Positions 8,019 to 16,233 of a stretch of 64,000 nt of DNA are shown here, in pieces. Each line of letters starts with the position of its first letter. Position 1 is the first letter of the stretch. The stretch is from contig CACZMV010000003.1 of the NCBI GenBank assembly GCA_902782305.1, positions 1 through 64,000 on the forward strand, written 5' to 3'. The notes beneath the pieces are model-generated. The model was not told the DNA's origin, did not search any database, and worked only from the letters and a program-made list of their open reading frames with translations. This DNA is from an uncultured Prevotellaceae bacterium. GTDB taxonomy: Bacteria; Bacteroidota; Bacteroidia; Bacteroidales; Bacteroidaceae. Made by a program: the position numbers and the translations under genes.

Positions 8019-9677
8019 TTAGTATTTAATTTCAAAGATTGTTGTTTTTCCGCCCTTTACTTTAATATTGTTATACGGTTCTGAGGGGAACACGAGATTG
8101 GTCATCGCCATTTTGCCCTCAGCATCGAAGGCCTCAATGCTGCAACGGTCAATAAAGATGCGAAGCTGCTTGATGGTGCCAAAGGTCGGTGCCTCAGTCA
8201 CTGCAGGGAAGGCCTCGCTGAAACTTACATCGCCACTATTTACACGGTCCATGCTGAACGTTTGCTTGGCAGCGTCGTATCTCATCACCACCTGCTCGCC
8301 CTTCGTGTTGGAGAGCACAATCTCAGTATTGTTCTTGGTGTCCACCAATATCTCGCAAGTCTCCGTCGGCTTCTTCACCTTTGCACCACGCAGAGCGAGC
8401 ATCTCTTTCGAGGGCACCACGCTGACGTAGGTTTCTTCGCCACAACGGAACAATCCAAGGTCTCGAGGTATAGAGTTGGCACTGCGGAACTGCTTGGTGG
8501 GTACCTGGTTGGCATACTGCCAATTGGACATCCATGCCAGCACTACATGACGGTTCTCAGGCGCATTGTAGAAAGAAACAGTAGCATAGTGGTCCTTGCC
8601 ATAATCCAGCCATTTAGTTACCTTCGGCATGGATTCGCATGTGAACTTATGTCCATCGAACTGGCCTACGAAATACTGAGTAGCCGAGCCTCCGAAGGGT
8701 CCTCCAGGGTTGATGTTGCAAATCAGCACCCAATTTCCATCAATTTTGAACAGATCTGGGCATTCCCACACACCACTGTGGTTGCCATACTCCTTGCCAA
8801 AAGAGCTCTCGTATTTCCAGTCCTTCAGGTCTTTCGACGAATAGATACGCATCTCTTGACCAGCAGCCAGGATAAGGTTCCAAGCCTTGATGTCCTCATT
8901 CCAGAACGGACGTGGGTCGCGGAAATCGGCCACATCGCTGGTAGTCAGCACTGGATTGCCTGCATATTTCGTAAAGGTGCGTCCACCATCCTTCGAGAAA
9001 GCAATCGACTGCGTCTGGTGATGTCCTGCCGATGTGTACATGGCTACCACCTCATCACCATTGGTCACACACGAACCGCTGAAGATGCTACCCAGCCAAT
9101 CGGGCTCGATAGCCAAGGGCTGTGCCTCCCAATGAATAAGGTCGCGCGAGGTAGAGTGTCCCCACGTCATGTTCTCCCACTGACTTCCATAGGGATTGTA
9201 TTGATAATATAGGTGCCATACACCATCCTTATAGAACATGCCATTGGGATCATTCATCCAACCATATAATGGGGTATGGTGATAGACGGGACGGAAGTGC
9301 TCGCGATTGGTGGTGTCAAACGAACCTGAATATTTCATCTCGCGCCAGCAAACGAACTCACTCACAGCACCCTTCTGCCTGCGGTCACCGTGAAACTCGA
9401 TGTCCAGAAGTCTGGCACCCTTCAGTTCCAGTGGCATATAATAGTCCACCCGGTCAATGGCCAGCTTCACATTCAGCCGTTTCACCATTTCGTTGTCACC
9501 ATTAAGCACGGCAATAGCCGCAATCTCTTCCGACTCCTGTACCGGCAACAGCAGATACTTCTCGCCCTGTTTCACCTTCAGCATGGCATGCTTGTCGCCC
9601 AGTATGATGGGCTTCACCTGAGCTTTCAGCCCCAGGGTCATCAGCAAAGCCATGAATATCAAAACCGTTTTCTTCAT
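8019..9677 (-). CDS. GH32 fructan hydrolase (levanase/inulinase type)
   Basis: A 552-residue secreted enzyme with signal peptide (cleavage after LGLKAQ). Residues ~21-125 form an extra N-terminal β-rich module as in DUF4980-containing Bacteroides GH32 proteins. The five-bladed propeller follows: WMNDPNG with nucleophile Asp-143, FRDP with Asp-254 stabilising the transition state, and WECPDLF with acid/base Glu-305. A C-terminal β-sandwich contains IDRCSIEAF, typical of GH32. All catalytic residues are present. It should release fructose from levan, inulin or sucrose-like oligomers in the periplasm. Its promoter (9713-9796) carries the shared direct-repeat operator. Confidence 0.95.
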   Translation of the reverse strand: MKKTVLIFMALLMTLGLKAQVKPIILGDKHAMLKVKQGEKYLLLPVQESEEIAAIAVLNGDNEMVKRLNVKLAIDRVDYYMPLELKGARLLDIEFHGDRRQKGAVSEFVCWREMKYSGSFDTTNREHFRPVYHHTPLYGWMNDPNGMFYKDGVWHLYYQYNPYGSQWENMTWGHSTSRDLIHWEAQPLAIEPDWLGSIFSGSCVTNGDEVVAMYTSAGHHQTQSIAFSKDGGRTFTKYAGNPVLTTSDVADFRDPRPFWNEDIKAWNLILAAGQEMRIYSSKDLKDWKYESSFGKEYGNHSGVWECPDLFKIDGNWVLICNINPGGPFGGSATQYFVGQFDGHKFTCESMPKVTKWLDYGKDHYATVSFYNAPENRHVVLAWMSNWQYANQVPTKQFRSANSIPRDLGLFRCGEETYVSVVPSKEMLALRGAKVKKPTETCEILVDTKNNTEIVLSNTKGEQVVMRYDAAKQTFSMDRVNSGDVSFSEAFPAVTEAPTFGTIKQLRIFIDRCSIEAFDAEGKMAMTNLVFPSEPYNNIKVKGGKTTIFEIKY

Positions 9678-9712
9678 CTTGAATTGTTTTTAGTTATGTT
9701 ATGAATTTGCTG

Positions 9713-9796
9713 CAAAATTACCGTTTTTCTCCATTTCATCCTATAAAATATGATACATAAACTAACAAAAAACGTTCATTGTAACAAAAGTTACAT
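9713..9796 (-). promoter_or_regulatory. Promoter and putative AraC-type operator, copy A (for the GH32 gene)
   Basis: On the minus strand the -7 element TAATTTTG lies at 9720-9713. Upstream, written on the forward strand, two direct half-sites start 21 bp apart: TACATAAAC at 9754 and TTCATTGTAAC at 9775. The same layout and distance are found at 10055-10130, 11097-11170 and 19424-19497, and more weakly at 23111-23185. A tandem site at two helical turns is what AraC-family activators normally bind. Confidence 0.65.
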
Positions 9797-9847
9797 AAAA
9801 ACTTTATTTTTGCAACAAAACGATTGACGATTACGAGTAATGAAAAT

Positions 9848-9880
9848 CCGCCCAAGTACTCATCGCAAGTGCTTGGGCGG
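9848..9880 (-). terminator. Strong hairpin/terminator, copy 1
   Basis: CCGCCCAAGTACT (9848-9860) pairs with AGTGCTTGGGCGG (9868-9880), with TTTTCA following on the minus strand. A nearly identical 33-bp hairpin lies at 22736-22768, also downstream of a broken gene. Confidence 0.75.
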
Positions 9881-9919
9881 AATCATAGAAAACTACTAAC
9901 TATTAACTAACTTTTCCAT

Positions 9920-9986
9920 TTATTGATGACTAACTTTTACGTCGCTGATGGTAATAACGCTATTATCCGTATAACAGTTTCTTCAT
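9920..9986 (-). pseudogene. Deletion scar of a GH32-type lipoprotein gene
   Basis: The minus strand begins ATG AAG AAA CTG TTA TAC GGA TAA (MKKLLYG, 9986-9963), the start of a secreted protein, cut short by a stop. In another frame it continues NSVITISDVKVSHQ and a stop at 9922-9920. This closely matches the last residues of the intact GH32-type gene at 11255-12874 (GGSITISDVKVREY, stop). The scar sits downstream of its own complete promoter (10055-10130) and upstream of a terminator (9848-9880). I read it as a related gene whose interior was deleted, leaving its two ends. Confidence 0.75.
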
Positions 9987-10054
9987 GTCTTTTTTTAGTT
10001 ATAATTATTTTTCGCTTTTCACTTTTCACTTTTCACTTAAATGTGATTTTGCTG

Positions 10055-10130
10055 CAAAATTATCATTTTTCCCCATTCTATTCTATAAATTATGATACAA
10101 AAACTAACAAAAAACGTTCATTGCAACAAA
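10055..10130 (-). promoter_or_regulatory. Promoter and putative operator, copy B (drives only a gene scar)
   Basis: The -7 element TAATTTTG lies at 10062-10055. Half-sites start at 10096 (TACAAAAAC) and 10117 (TTCATTGCAAC), 21 bp apart. The block is highly similar to copy A over about 85 bp. Downstream there is only the pseudogene at 9920-9986, so the promoter is an orphan, unless the short transcript has a use of its own. Confidence 0.65.
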
Positions 10131-10157
10131 TATACATGCAATGAACGTTTTTTTTAA
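10110..10157 (-). terminator. Hairpin terminator of the 286-residue protein gene, overlapping operator B
   Basis: AAAAAACGTTCATTGCA pairs with TGCAATGAACGTTTTTT across a 10-base loop. On the minus strand a T-rich run follows. One arm is also the promoter-proximal half of operator B, so the terminator and the operator share sequence. Confidence 0.65.
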
Positions 10158-10187
10158 CACACTTCCAGATTTCTGGCACTACTGGCT

Positions 10188-11048
10188 TTATCTGAGAATT
10201 TTCTTTCCGTTAACGATATAGAGTCCTTTTCCTGGATTCTGAACTTTTTGACCAGCGAGGTTGTATATCACCTCAGAAGTGTTTGATGAGGGATAGGCTG
10301 ACAGTTCATGAACACCTGTGCTCACTTTCTTTACGAGTACGATGTCGGTGAAGTTAAAGGCATTGCCGCCTTCCTTGTTGCACTGAACCATAAGGCGGTC
10401 AACGTCAGCCAGCTTTGCAGTCATATCAATGCCCTCAAGGCTGAGTTCGGCATACCCGGTGGTCATGGTCATCGTGGTCTGGTCGCCCAACTTGCCACCA
10501 TCGTCCCATTTGGTGAGTACGTTGATGACATAGTCGGTGCGGTTGGCCTGCGAATAGAAGCGGATAGCCTTGTAGTCGCTCCAGTTAATGCCGTCGAATG
10601 AAGTCTTTGCTATCTCCAGGGTACTCCACTCGTCCATCCAGAAGTAACCTGTCCAGACGGCGTTGTCGTCAACTTTGTCCTTGCCGTCGCCATACCATAC
10701 CTTGGTAGCGGTGAAGCCCTTGCCGCAAATCTCCATTCCGTGCTCCTTCAGACAGGCAAGCATTCCCGGGGTGATGAACACTTCCATTTCGTGCTGGTCG
10801 GCATAGAGAAAGTGGGCGTAGCGTGTGCCTGGCAGCATGCCGCCGTTCGAGTGCAGTTCAATAACTTCTCCCGTGGCATCTTTGAATTCGACGACGATTT
10901 TCTGTCCTACCTGAGCGTCTGCAAACTTAGCAGCCTCGATAGTCAGTGTTTTAGACCAATCTACCGCATGCGTACCTTCCCACAGATCAGTAGCCATAGC
11001 GATAGAAGTAGTTGCCATCAGGCATAGGAGTAAAAATAACTTTTTCAT
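10188..11048 (-). CDS. Secreted carbohydrate-binding-like protein with C-terminal sorting-like tail
   Basis: A 286-residue secreted protein: signal peptide MKKLFLLLCLMATTSIAMA. It has two β-sandwich-like modules, each opening LWEGTHAVDWSKTLT / VWTGYFWMDEWSTLE (residues ~22-120 and ~130-235). Such 'W-x-G ... W' modules recur in Bacteroidota glycan-degradation proteins and probably bind sugar. The end, NLAGQKVQNPGKGLYIVNGKKILR, resembles the C-terminal T9SS/Por-type sorting domain. It has its own copy of the shared fructan promoter. No catalytic motif is seen; it is probably a fructan-binding or targeting protein, inferred from its place in the locus. Confidence 0.7.
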   Translation of the reverse strand: MKKLFLLLCLMATTSIAMATDLWEGTHAVDWSKTLTIEAAKFADAQVGQKIVVEFKDATGEVIELHSNGGMLPGTRYAHFLYADQHEMEVFITPGMLACLKEHGMEICGKGFTATKVWYGDGKDKVDDNAVWTGYFWMDEWSTLEIAKTSFDGINWSDYKAIRFYSQANRTDYVINVLTKWDDGGKLGDQTTMTMTTGYAELSLEGIDMTAKLADVDRLMVQCNKEGGNAFNFTDIVLVKKVSTGVHELSAYPSSNTSEVIYNLAGQKVQNPGKGLYIVNGKKILR

Positions 11049-11096
11049 ACGCTTTTTTATTTTAAATGATTAGTACTAAAGTGAATTATCTGGCTG

Positions 11097-11172
11097 CAAA
11101 AGTAGGCGTTTTTCGCGTGTACTATTATAATTTATGTTTCATCGACTAATAAAAATCATTCGTTGTAACAAC
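11097..11172 (-). promoter_or_regulatory. Promoter and putative operator, copy C (for the 286-residue protein gene)
   Basis: The -7 element TACTTTTG lies at 11104-11097. Half-sites start at 11138 (TTCATCGACTA) and 11159 (TTCGTTGTAAC), 21 bp apart and at the same distance from the -7 element as in copies A and B. Confidence 0.6.
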
Positions 11173-11195
11173 TGTTGAGTATTTTGTCAGAAATG

Positions 11196-11232
11196 AAAAA
11201 TCACCCAAGGCACAAAGGCCCCGGGTGACTTT
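11196..11232 (-). terminator. Terminator after the GH32-type lipoprotein gene
   Basis: TCACCC (11201) and GGGTGA (11223) arms, with inner GGCC pairing, are followed on the minus strand by TTTTTC. Confidence 0.65.
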
Positions 11233-11254
11233 TACTAAAGATAATAGATCAAGT

Positions 11255-12874
11255 TTAATACTCTCTTACCTTCACGTCGCTGATGGTGATGGAACCGCCG
11301 TAGTTATTGATGCTCCAGCAGTTGTTTTGGATGCCGTAAACTCGATTGGTGTATGCCCAGTCACCATTGATGTACATCACCATGACGCTATTGTCTGTAT
11401 ATATGTCGATGTGATAGACATTATCTGCCGGACGTGGGAAGTTATAGCCGTCGATACCTTCTATGAATCCGGCACCGTCAGGACCTTCTTGTTCGAAGTT
11501 CACCTTGCGATCGTTGTCTCCTTCAGAATTGAAAATGAGAGAGTAGTACTTCTCCGCACCGGTATAGCGTACCAATGACACGCCAAACTTGTCGGTATTG
11601 CCGGCTGTCTTGACCGTGAACGAGATGTGGTTGTGGAAGCCTAAGCGATTATAGAGCACATAGGAGTCGTCTCCAGTCAGTTGTCCGCCGGTTCCGTTCA
11701 GTGTCGCATTATTGGATGCCATCACTGTCACTCCACGCTCTCTGCCATACTTGCTTGCAATAGCAGGAACAGGACCCAGGGAGATGTTGCCGTCCTCGTG
11801 CTGAATGATCTTGTGGCACACCAAGGCACCAGACCATGCAGGCTCATTACCAAAGCTGCCACCCACATTGACATTCATTTCATCAATCTTGTTGGAAATA
11901 AATCCGTCATTGTCAGTGCGGATTGGGCACCAGCCCCAGATGAAGCGATCTGTACCATTCGAAGCGGTCTTACCGGCATAGAAACCACGGCTGTCAAGTA
12001 CGCGCTCACCAGCATCGCCACCAAACAAGGTCTTCAGCTCCTCAAAGCTCTTAGCTTTCTTATACTTCACCTTTCGGCACCAGGGAGCCTTGAAGGAATC
12101 GCTGTACACGATATACCACCAGTCGCCCATCTTGAAGACATCTGGGCACTCCAAGAAGCGGTCCCAAATCATGGGGAAATTGCCTACATGCTCCCAGTCC
12201 TTCAGGTTGCTTGATTTGAACTCAGCGAATTGTGGATCACCTCCGAACTTAGGATAAGTAGAGATAAGCATGTGGAATACCCCATCGTCGGTCTTGAAAA
12301 TCTGCGGGTCGCGGAAATCCTCGGCCGAGTAGCCGTAGGCGGGACCATTCAACTGCCACAGGTCATCCTTCTTCCATGTCTTGAAATCCTTGGACGTGGC
12401 GCGCATCACTGCCTGGCGATAGTTGGTGAAAGCACTCTCGCCGGTATAGTAGATGTAGTACTGGTCGTTGGCCTCGTCATAGTAGCAGCATCCAGTGCCC
12501 AGTGCAGCATCCTGCTGATTTTTGTTTGAGCCCACAGGAAGCATTTCACCCATTCCACTATAATTGCAGCCGTCAGATGTCTGCACAGCCCAAATGGGGT
12601 GGAAGCAGTATTGGTCATTCTGCTTGAAATACTCTTGCAGATAGAGAACCTTGAAATTACCTGCTTTCTGGTCAAAGAAAGGCATTGGGTCGCCAACCAA
12701 ACCGAAAGAGTGACTATAGAATGTCGAGAATCCTTTTTCATCGACAGGAATGTATCGCTCGGTGCTGTTGCTATCCCAGTCCTTTGCGGGATCACCAACT
12801 ATTTTGTCGTCAGAGCAGGCTAAGAGCGAGAAAGCCACTAAGCAATAACTTACCACCATTATAGTCCTGTTCAT
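11255..12874 (-). CDS. Surface GH32-type lipoprotein (divergent fructanase)
   Basis: I start at the ATG at 12874 (MNRTIMVVSYCLVAFSLLAC), which gives a proper signal peptide with lipobox LLAC and Cys-20; an upstream in-frame ATG at 12904 would add ten residues and spoil it. Product 539 residues. GH32/clan-J marks are present but divergent: the WMNDPNG box is replaced by VGDPMPFFD (candidate nucleophile Asp-62), followed by DFRDP (Asp-189) and LECPDVF (Glu-242). A C-terminal LamG-like β-sandwich follows (residues ~370-539). It is probably a surface fructanase that cuts long chains before SusC/SusD uptake. It follows the surface lipoprotein gene after 62 bp. Confidence 0.82.
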   Translation of the reverse strand: MNRTIMVVSYCLVAFSLLACSDDKIVGDPAKDWDSNSTERYIPVDEKGFSTFYSHSFGLVGDPMPFFDQKAGNFKVLYLQEYFKQNDQYCFHPIWAVQTSDGCNYSGMGEMLPVGSNKNQQDAALGTGCCYYDEANDQYYIYYTGESAFTNYRQAVMRATSKDFKTWKKDDLWQLNGPAYGYSAEDFRDPQIFKTDDGVFHMLISTYPKFGGDPQFAEFKSSNLKDWEHVGNFPMIWDRFLECPDVFKMGDWWYIVYSDSFKAPWCRKVKYKKAKSFEELKTLFGGDAGERVLDSRGFYAGKTASNGTDRFIWGWCPIRTDNDGFISNKIDEMNVNVGGSFGNEPAWSGALVCHKIIQHEDGNISLGPVPAIASKYGRERGVTVMASNNATLNGTGGQLTGDDSYVLYNRLGFHNHISFTVKTAGNTDKFGVSLVRYTGAEKYYSLIFNSEGDNDRKVNFEQEGPDGAGFIEGIDGYNFPRPADNVYHIDIYTDNSVMVMYINGDWAYTNRVYGIQNNCWSINNYGGSITISDVKVREY

Positions 12875-12936
12875 CTTTTTTATGATATTATTATACATAA
12901 TCATTCAATTTCTAAATAGTTACACATCATGTCGTT

Positions 12937-14346
12937 TTACTCACCGGTAAGATAATGATAGGCATTCAGCAGAATCATTCCCATGTTATCGTGATAAACG
13001 GGTACGTATTCCGTAGGCGAATACCAGTCGAGCAGACCGGCACCGAGGCAGATGATACCACCCTTGCCGAATTCACCATTGAAGTTCTTCAGCTCCCAAG
13101 AGGAAATCTCGTTCTCGTGGCCAGTGAGACGGCGTGCCTTGCCGCCAGTCACCTCATCAAACTTCTGGTAAAGTGCATCGCCGGAGATGCCATCCCAGTG
13201 GAACTGTACGCAGGTGTTGGAGATGGTGTAGTCCTTGTCAAGGGTGTAGATAGCCTCGGGGTTATTTGGATTAACCTTCAGTCCTTGCCACAGTGCATGG
13301 TTCTTGTCAAATACGGGCAGCGTCCAGGGGTCGTCACCCATCGTAGCACCGCCTTCACCTGAGCCGTTGAATACATTGTTCGGACATCCTGTCATCGGCA
13401 TGGCTCCCAATGCAACAGCCAGATTCACAGCTTCACGCTGCAGCACGAATGCTCCACCACGCTTCCAATACTCGTTCAGTACGGGCAGGGCTGCGATAGC
13501 CTTCGGCTCACCACCTGCAAACGACTCATAGTTAGGATAATCTATACCATGACGGTGGAAGAAGATAAACTTGCACTCATCCAGTATTCCCTCGCTGCTG
13601 GCAATATCGTCCCACGACAGATAGGCAGATCCTGGAATGTTGCTGGTCAGGAACTTTGCAGCAGCCTTCTCCTCATCGCCCAAGGCATCCATGTTCGGAG
13701 CCGAACCAGCAAACACGGCTGTAGGACGCTGGATAAGGTCGATGATAATGGTATAAGTGCTGATGGCCGTATTGTCGGTCAAAGTAATCTGGAAGGGGTT
13801 GTTAGGATCACTGAAGTCACCCGTCGAACCACTGGAGGGGAAGCTGGTGGCATCCTCGCTGCAAGTCAGTTCGAAGGTAGCACTTGACAGGTCAATCCCA
13901 CTGGTTGCCAGCACCGACACCGTCACTGTCTTGGCATCTTCGTCGATAGCACCCTTGATGCCTTCAAGGACGAAGTTGTTCAACTTGGCCTCGTCATTGC
14001 GGACAAACAAGTGGTAGTTCATGACTATGTCGCCGCTCTTGACGAACAAATCTTTGTCAGCCTCCATGTTCAAATGATCTCCGACGTTGACGTTGCTTTG
14101 GGCTTCGGCAGGAATCTGCATGCTGGTAACCACCATGTCGTTCTTTGTGTTGAAATCGACAGGCACCTTCACCTTAATCTGCTTATTGGGTATGTCAATG
14201 GCACCTTCATACTTATCGTTTAGCACGAATTTTTCTACCCGGCAACTGCCGCTGACGTCCATGCTGCCCGCTCTGTCTTTATCGCAGGCAACGAATCCAC
14301 AGACAACAAGCAGCATACCTATTATATTTATTATTTTAGTTTTCAT
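12937..14346 (-). CDS. DUF4960-type surface glycan-binding lipoprotein
   Basis: Start chosen at ATG 14346 (MKTKIINIIGMLLVVCGFVAC, Cys-21 lipidated); an upstream ATG at 14397 only adds a non-signal leader. Product 469 residues. Two N-terminal β-sandwich (Ig-like) domains span roughly residues 30-205. The rest (VFAGSAPNMDALGDEEKAAAKF... to the end) resembles DUF4960, with a glutamine-amidotransferase-like α/β look (GAFVLQREAVNLAVALG). The position directly after susD matches the SusE/BT1761-like surface fructan-binding protein of Bacteroides fructan loci. Binding partner inferred: fructan. Confidence 0.8.
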   Translation of the reverse strand: MKTKIINIIGMLLVVCGFVACDKDRAGSMDVSGSCRVEKFVLNDKYEGAIDIPNKQIKVKVPVDFNTKNDMVVTSMQIPAEAQSNVNVGDHLNMEADKDLFVKSGDIVMNYHLFVRNDEAKLNNFVLEGIKGAIDEDAKTVTVSVLATSGIDLSSATFELTCSEDATSFPSSGSTGDFSDPNNPFQITLTDNTAISTYTIIIDLIQRPTAVFAGSAPNMDALGDEEKAAAKFLTSNIPGSAYLSWDDIASSEGILDECKFIFFHRHGIDYPNYESFAGGEPKAIAALPVLNEYWKRGGAFVLQREAVNLAVALGAMPMTGCPNNVFNGSGEGGATMGDDPWTLPVFDKNHALWQGLKVNPNNPEAIYTLDKDYTISNTCVQFHWDGISGDALYQKFDEVTGGKARRLTGHENEISSWELKNFNGEFGKGGIICLGAGLLDWYSPTEYVPVYHDNMGMILLNAYHYLTGE

Positions 14347-14442
14347 AATTCTCTTATCGTTTATTAAACGCTTTGTACCTTTAGTCAAAGAATGCATAAT
14401 AGATTACTATTCATTATACACTATTCACTATTCACTATACAG

Positions 14443-16203
14443 TTACCAATTACCACAGTTCTGGGTGTACTTTCCGTTAGAGGCTGCCATCTGCTCGTGA
14501 GGAATGGGAAGATACTCGTTCTTATTGGCTGTGAAATGGGCACCTTCAATGAATTTCATGCTTTTACTCTCATTAAGATAGAAGTCGTTGATGACCTTCT
14601 CAGCATCGCCCCAGCGCACCAGGTCAAAGAAGCGCTCACTCTCCATAGCCAGCTCCAGACGACGTTCCATCTTCACAATCTTCATCGCCTCGGCTTTGTC
14701 GTACGAACCATCATAGGGCTTCACGTTGTAGTGTACGTTCAGAGTGCTGCTGTAATTAGCAACGATACTACTGGACTGCATGCTTTTGGCACGGTTGCGT
14801 ACCTGGTTAACCAGTATGATAGCATCCTTGGTCTGTCCCAGCTGTGCCAAGGCCTCTGCACGCATCAGCAATACGTCAGCATAACGGAAGACAATACGGT
14901 TCATCGAGGTAGCCCACTGGTTATCAGCATTGATGAGGTACTTGCCTGTCCAGGCAGGATCAACACACTGCTTCAGTGAGATAAAGTAGCCATAATTTCC
15001 GCCTGAACGGCTCCAGCCACGAGTGGCTTCAATCTTGAATTTTGCATCGGGGTTAAACATGAACTGTGTGCCGGGTATACCAACAGTAATAAAGAGACGC
15101 GGATCGACAGTTTTGGCAGAGCCGAGTTCATAGACCTCTTCGCTCGTGGTAAATGTGGGATGACCTTCCACGTCAGTCACATAGGCATTGACCAGATTCC
15201 TCGAGGGTTTGTAGAAGTCACAACCACCCAAAATACCTTCAAGCTCGGGGGGAATCAGACGATTGGAGAAATTCAGGTTACCATAGTCAGTACCATCATC
15301 TCTGGAGTACTGGATGGCCCAAATGCTCTCCTTGCCATTCTCGTACATTTCCTCAGGACGGAAATTGTTGTGCAGGTCGCTTTCCAACTCGCATCCAGCC
15401 TCATGATATAGACCCAGGGTGGTGTACTCTATTACCTTCTTTAGGTCGTCCTCATTGATACTTGTCACCTGGTTGGTGTTCTCATCGTCCTGATGATAGG
15501 CCTTGTAGAGATAGACCTTTGCCAGGAAAGCGGCAGCGGCAGCCTTCGTGGGGCGTCCCTTCTGCACCTGGGTTACAGGCAGATGATTGTAAGCGTATTC
15601 CAGGTCGTTGATAATCTGCTGCCAACCCTGATCGTTCGTGTACTCTGTATTAGAGATCTCCTTGATGTCATCGTCTGTCAAGCCGAGTTTATTGACAAAC
15701 GGAATCTTCTTGAACAGACGCTTCAGTTGGAAGTGTCCATAGGCACGGAGGAACTGCATCTCGGCGATGCGCTCTTGAATATCAGCATTATTCTGATCTG
15801 CTGTGCTCAATACATTGAGACAGAAGTTGACACGTGAGAGATACTGATAGAATCGCGTCCAAATAGAGGAGAAGGGCCAGTCGGTGGTCATCACACCTGT
15901 AGCCAGCTCCAGGTTGTGGAAAGGAGCACCATCAGAATAGTCAGAACCACCAACGTATGCATCGTCAGAACGTGTGTCGTAGTTCCACAGCGAGAACGAT
16001 GCATTCATATCCTCGATGGTAACAAGACCAGCGTAGGCAGAAACCAGAATATTATCCACATATGCGGGATTCTTTACTTCCTCCTCGTTCAGCGTACCCT
16101 GCGGCACCTGATCGTTCAGAAAGTTGCTGCATGAGGTGAGCATAACAGCAAGTCCGCAACATACAACACCTGTACAGATTAGTTTATTTATCTTGGTAAT
16201 CAT
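14443..16203 (-). CDS. SusD-family outer-membrane glycan-binding lipoprotein
   Basis: A 586-residue lipoprotein (signal with lipobox LTSC, Cys-25, then SNFLNDQVPQGTL). It shows the SusD/RagB layout: N-terminal helical TPR-like units (MQFLRAYGHFQLKRLFKKIPF, AAAAFLAKVYLYKAY), a variable middle, and the C-terminal signature VFRYADVLLMRAEALAQLG ... ERRLELAMESERFFDLVRWG. It caps the SusC barrel on the cell surface and presents glycan. Gap to susC is 30 bp. Confidence 0.95.
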   Translation of the reverse strand: MITKINKLICTGVVCCGLAVMLTSCSNFLNDQVPQGTLNEEEVKNPAYVDNILVSAYAGLVTIEDMNASFSLWNYDTRSDDAYVGGSDYSDGAPFHNLELATGVMTTDWPFSSIWTRFYQYLSRVNFCLNVLSTADQNNADIQERIAEMQFLRAYGHFQLKRLFKKIPFVNKLGLTDDDIKEISNTEYTNDQGWQQIINDLEYAYNHLPVTQVQKGRPTKAAAAAFLAKVYLYKAYHQDDENTNQVTSINEDDLKKVIEYTTLGLYHEAGCELESDLHNNFRPEEMYENGKESIWAIQYSRDDGTDYGNLNFSNRLIPPELEGILGGCDFYKPSRNLVNAYVTDVEGHPTFTTSEEVYELGSAKTVDPRLFITVGIPGTQFMFNPDAKFKIEATRGWSRSGGNYGYFISLKQCVDPAWTGKYLINADNQWATSMNRIVFRYADVLLMRAEALAQLGQTKDAIILVNQVRNRAKSMQSSSIVANYSSTLNVHYNVKPYDGSYDKAEAMKIVKMERRLELAMESERFFDLVRWGDAEKVINDFYLNESKSMKFIEGAHFTANKNEYLPIPHEQMAASNGKYTQNCGNW

Positions 16204-16233
16204 AATTACTAATTTCTAATTACTAATAGCTAT

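Noticed and set aside
8262..9212. 316-codon open frame opposite the GH32 gene
   Set aside because: The GH32 frame contains all three catalytic motifs; the antisense frame has none.
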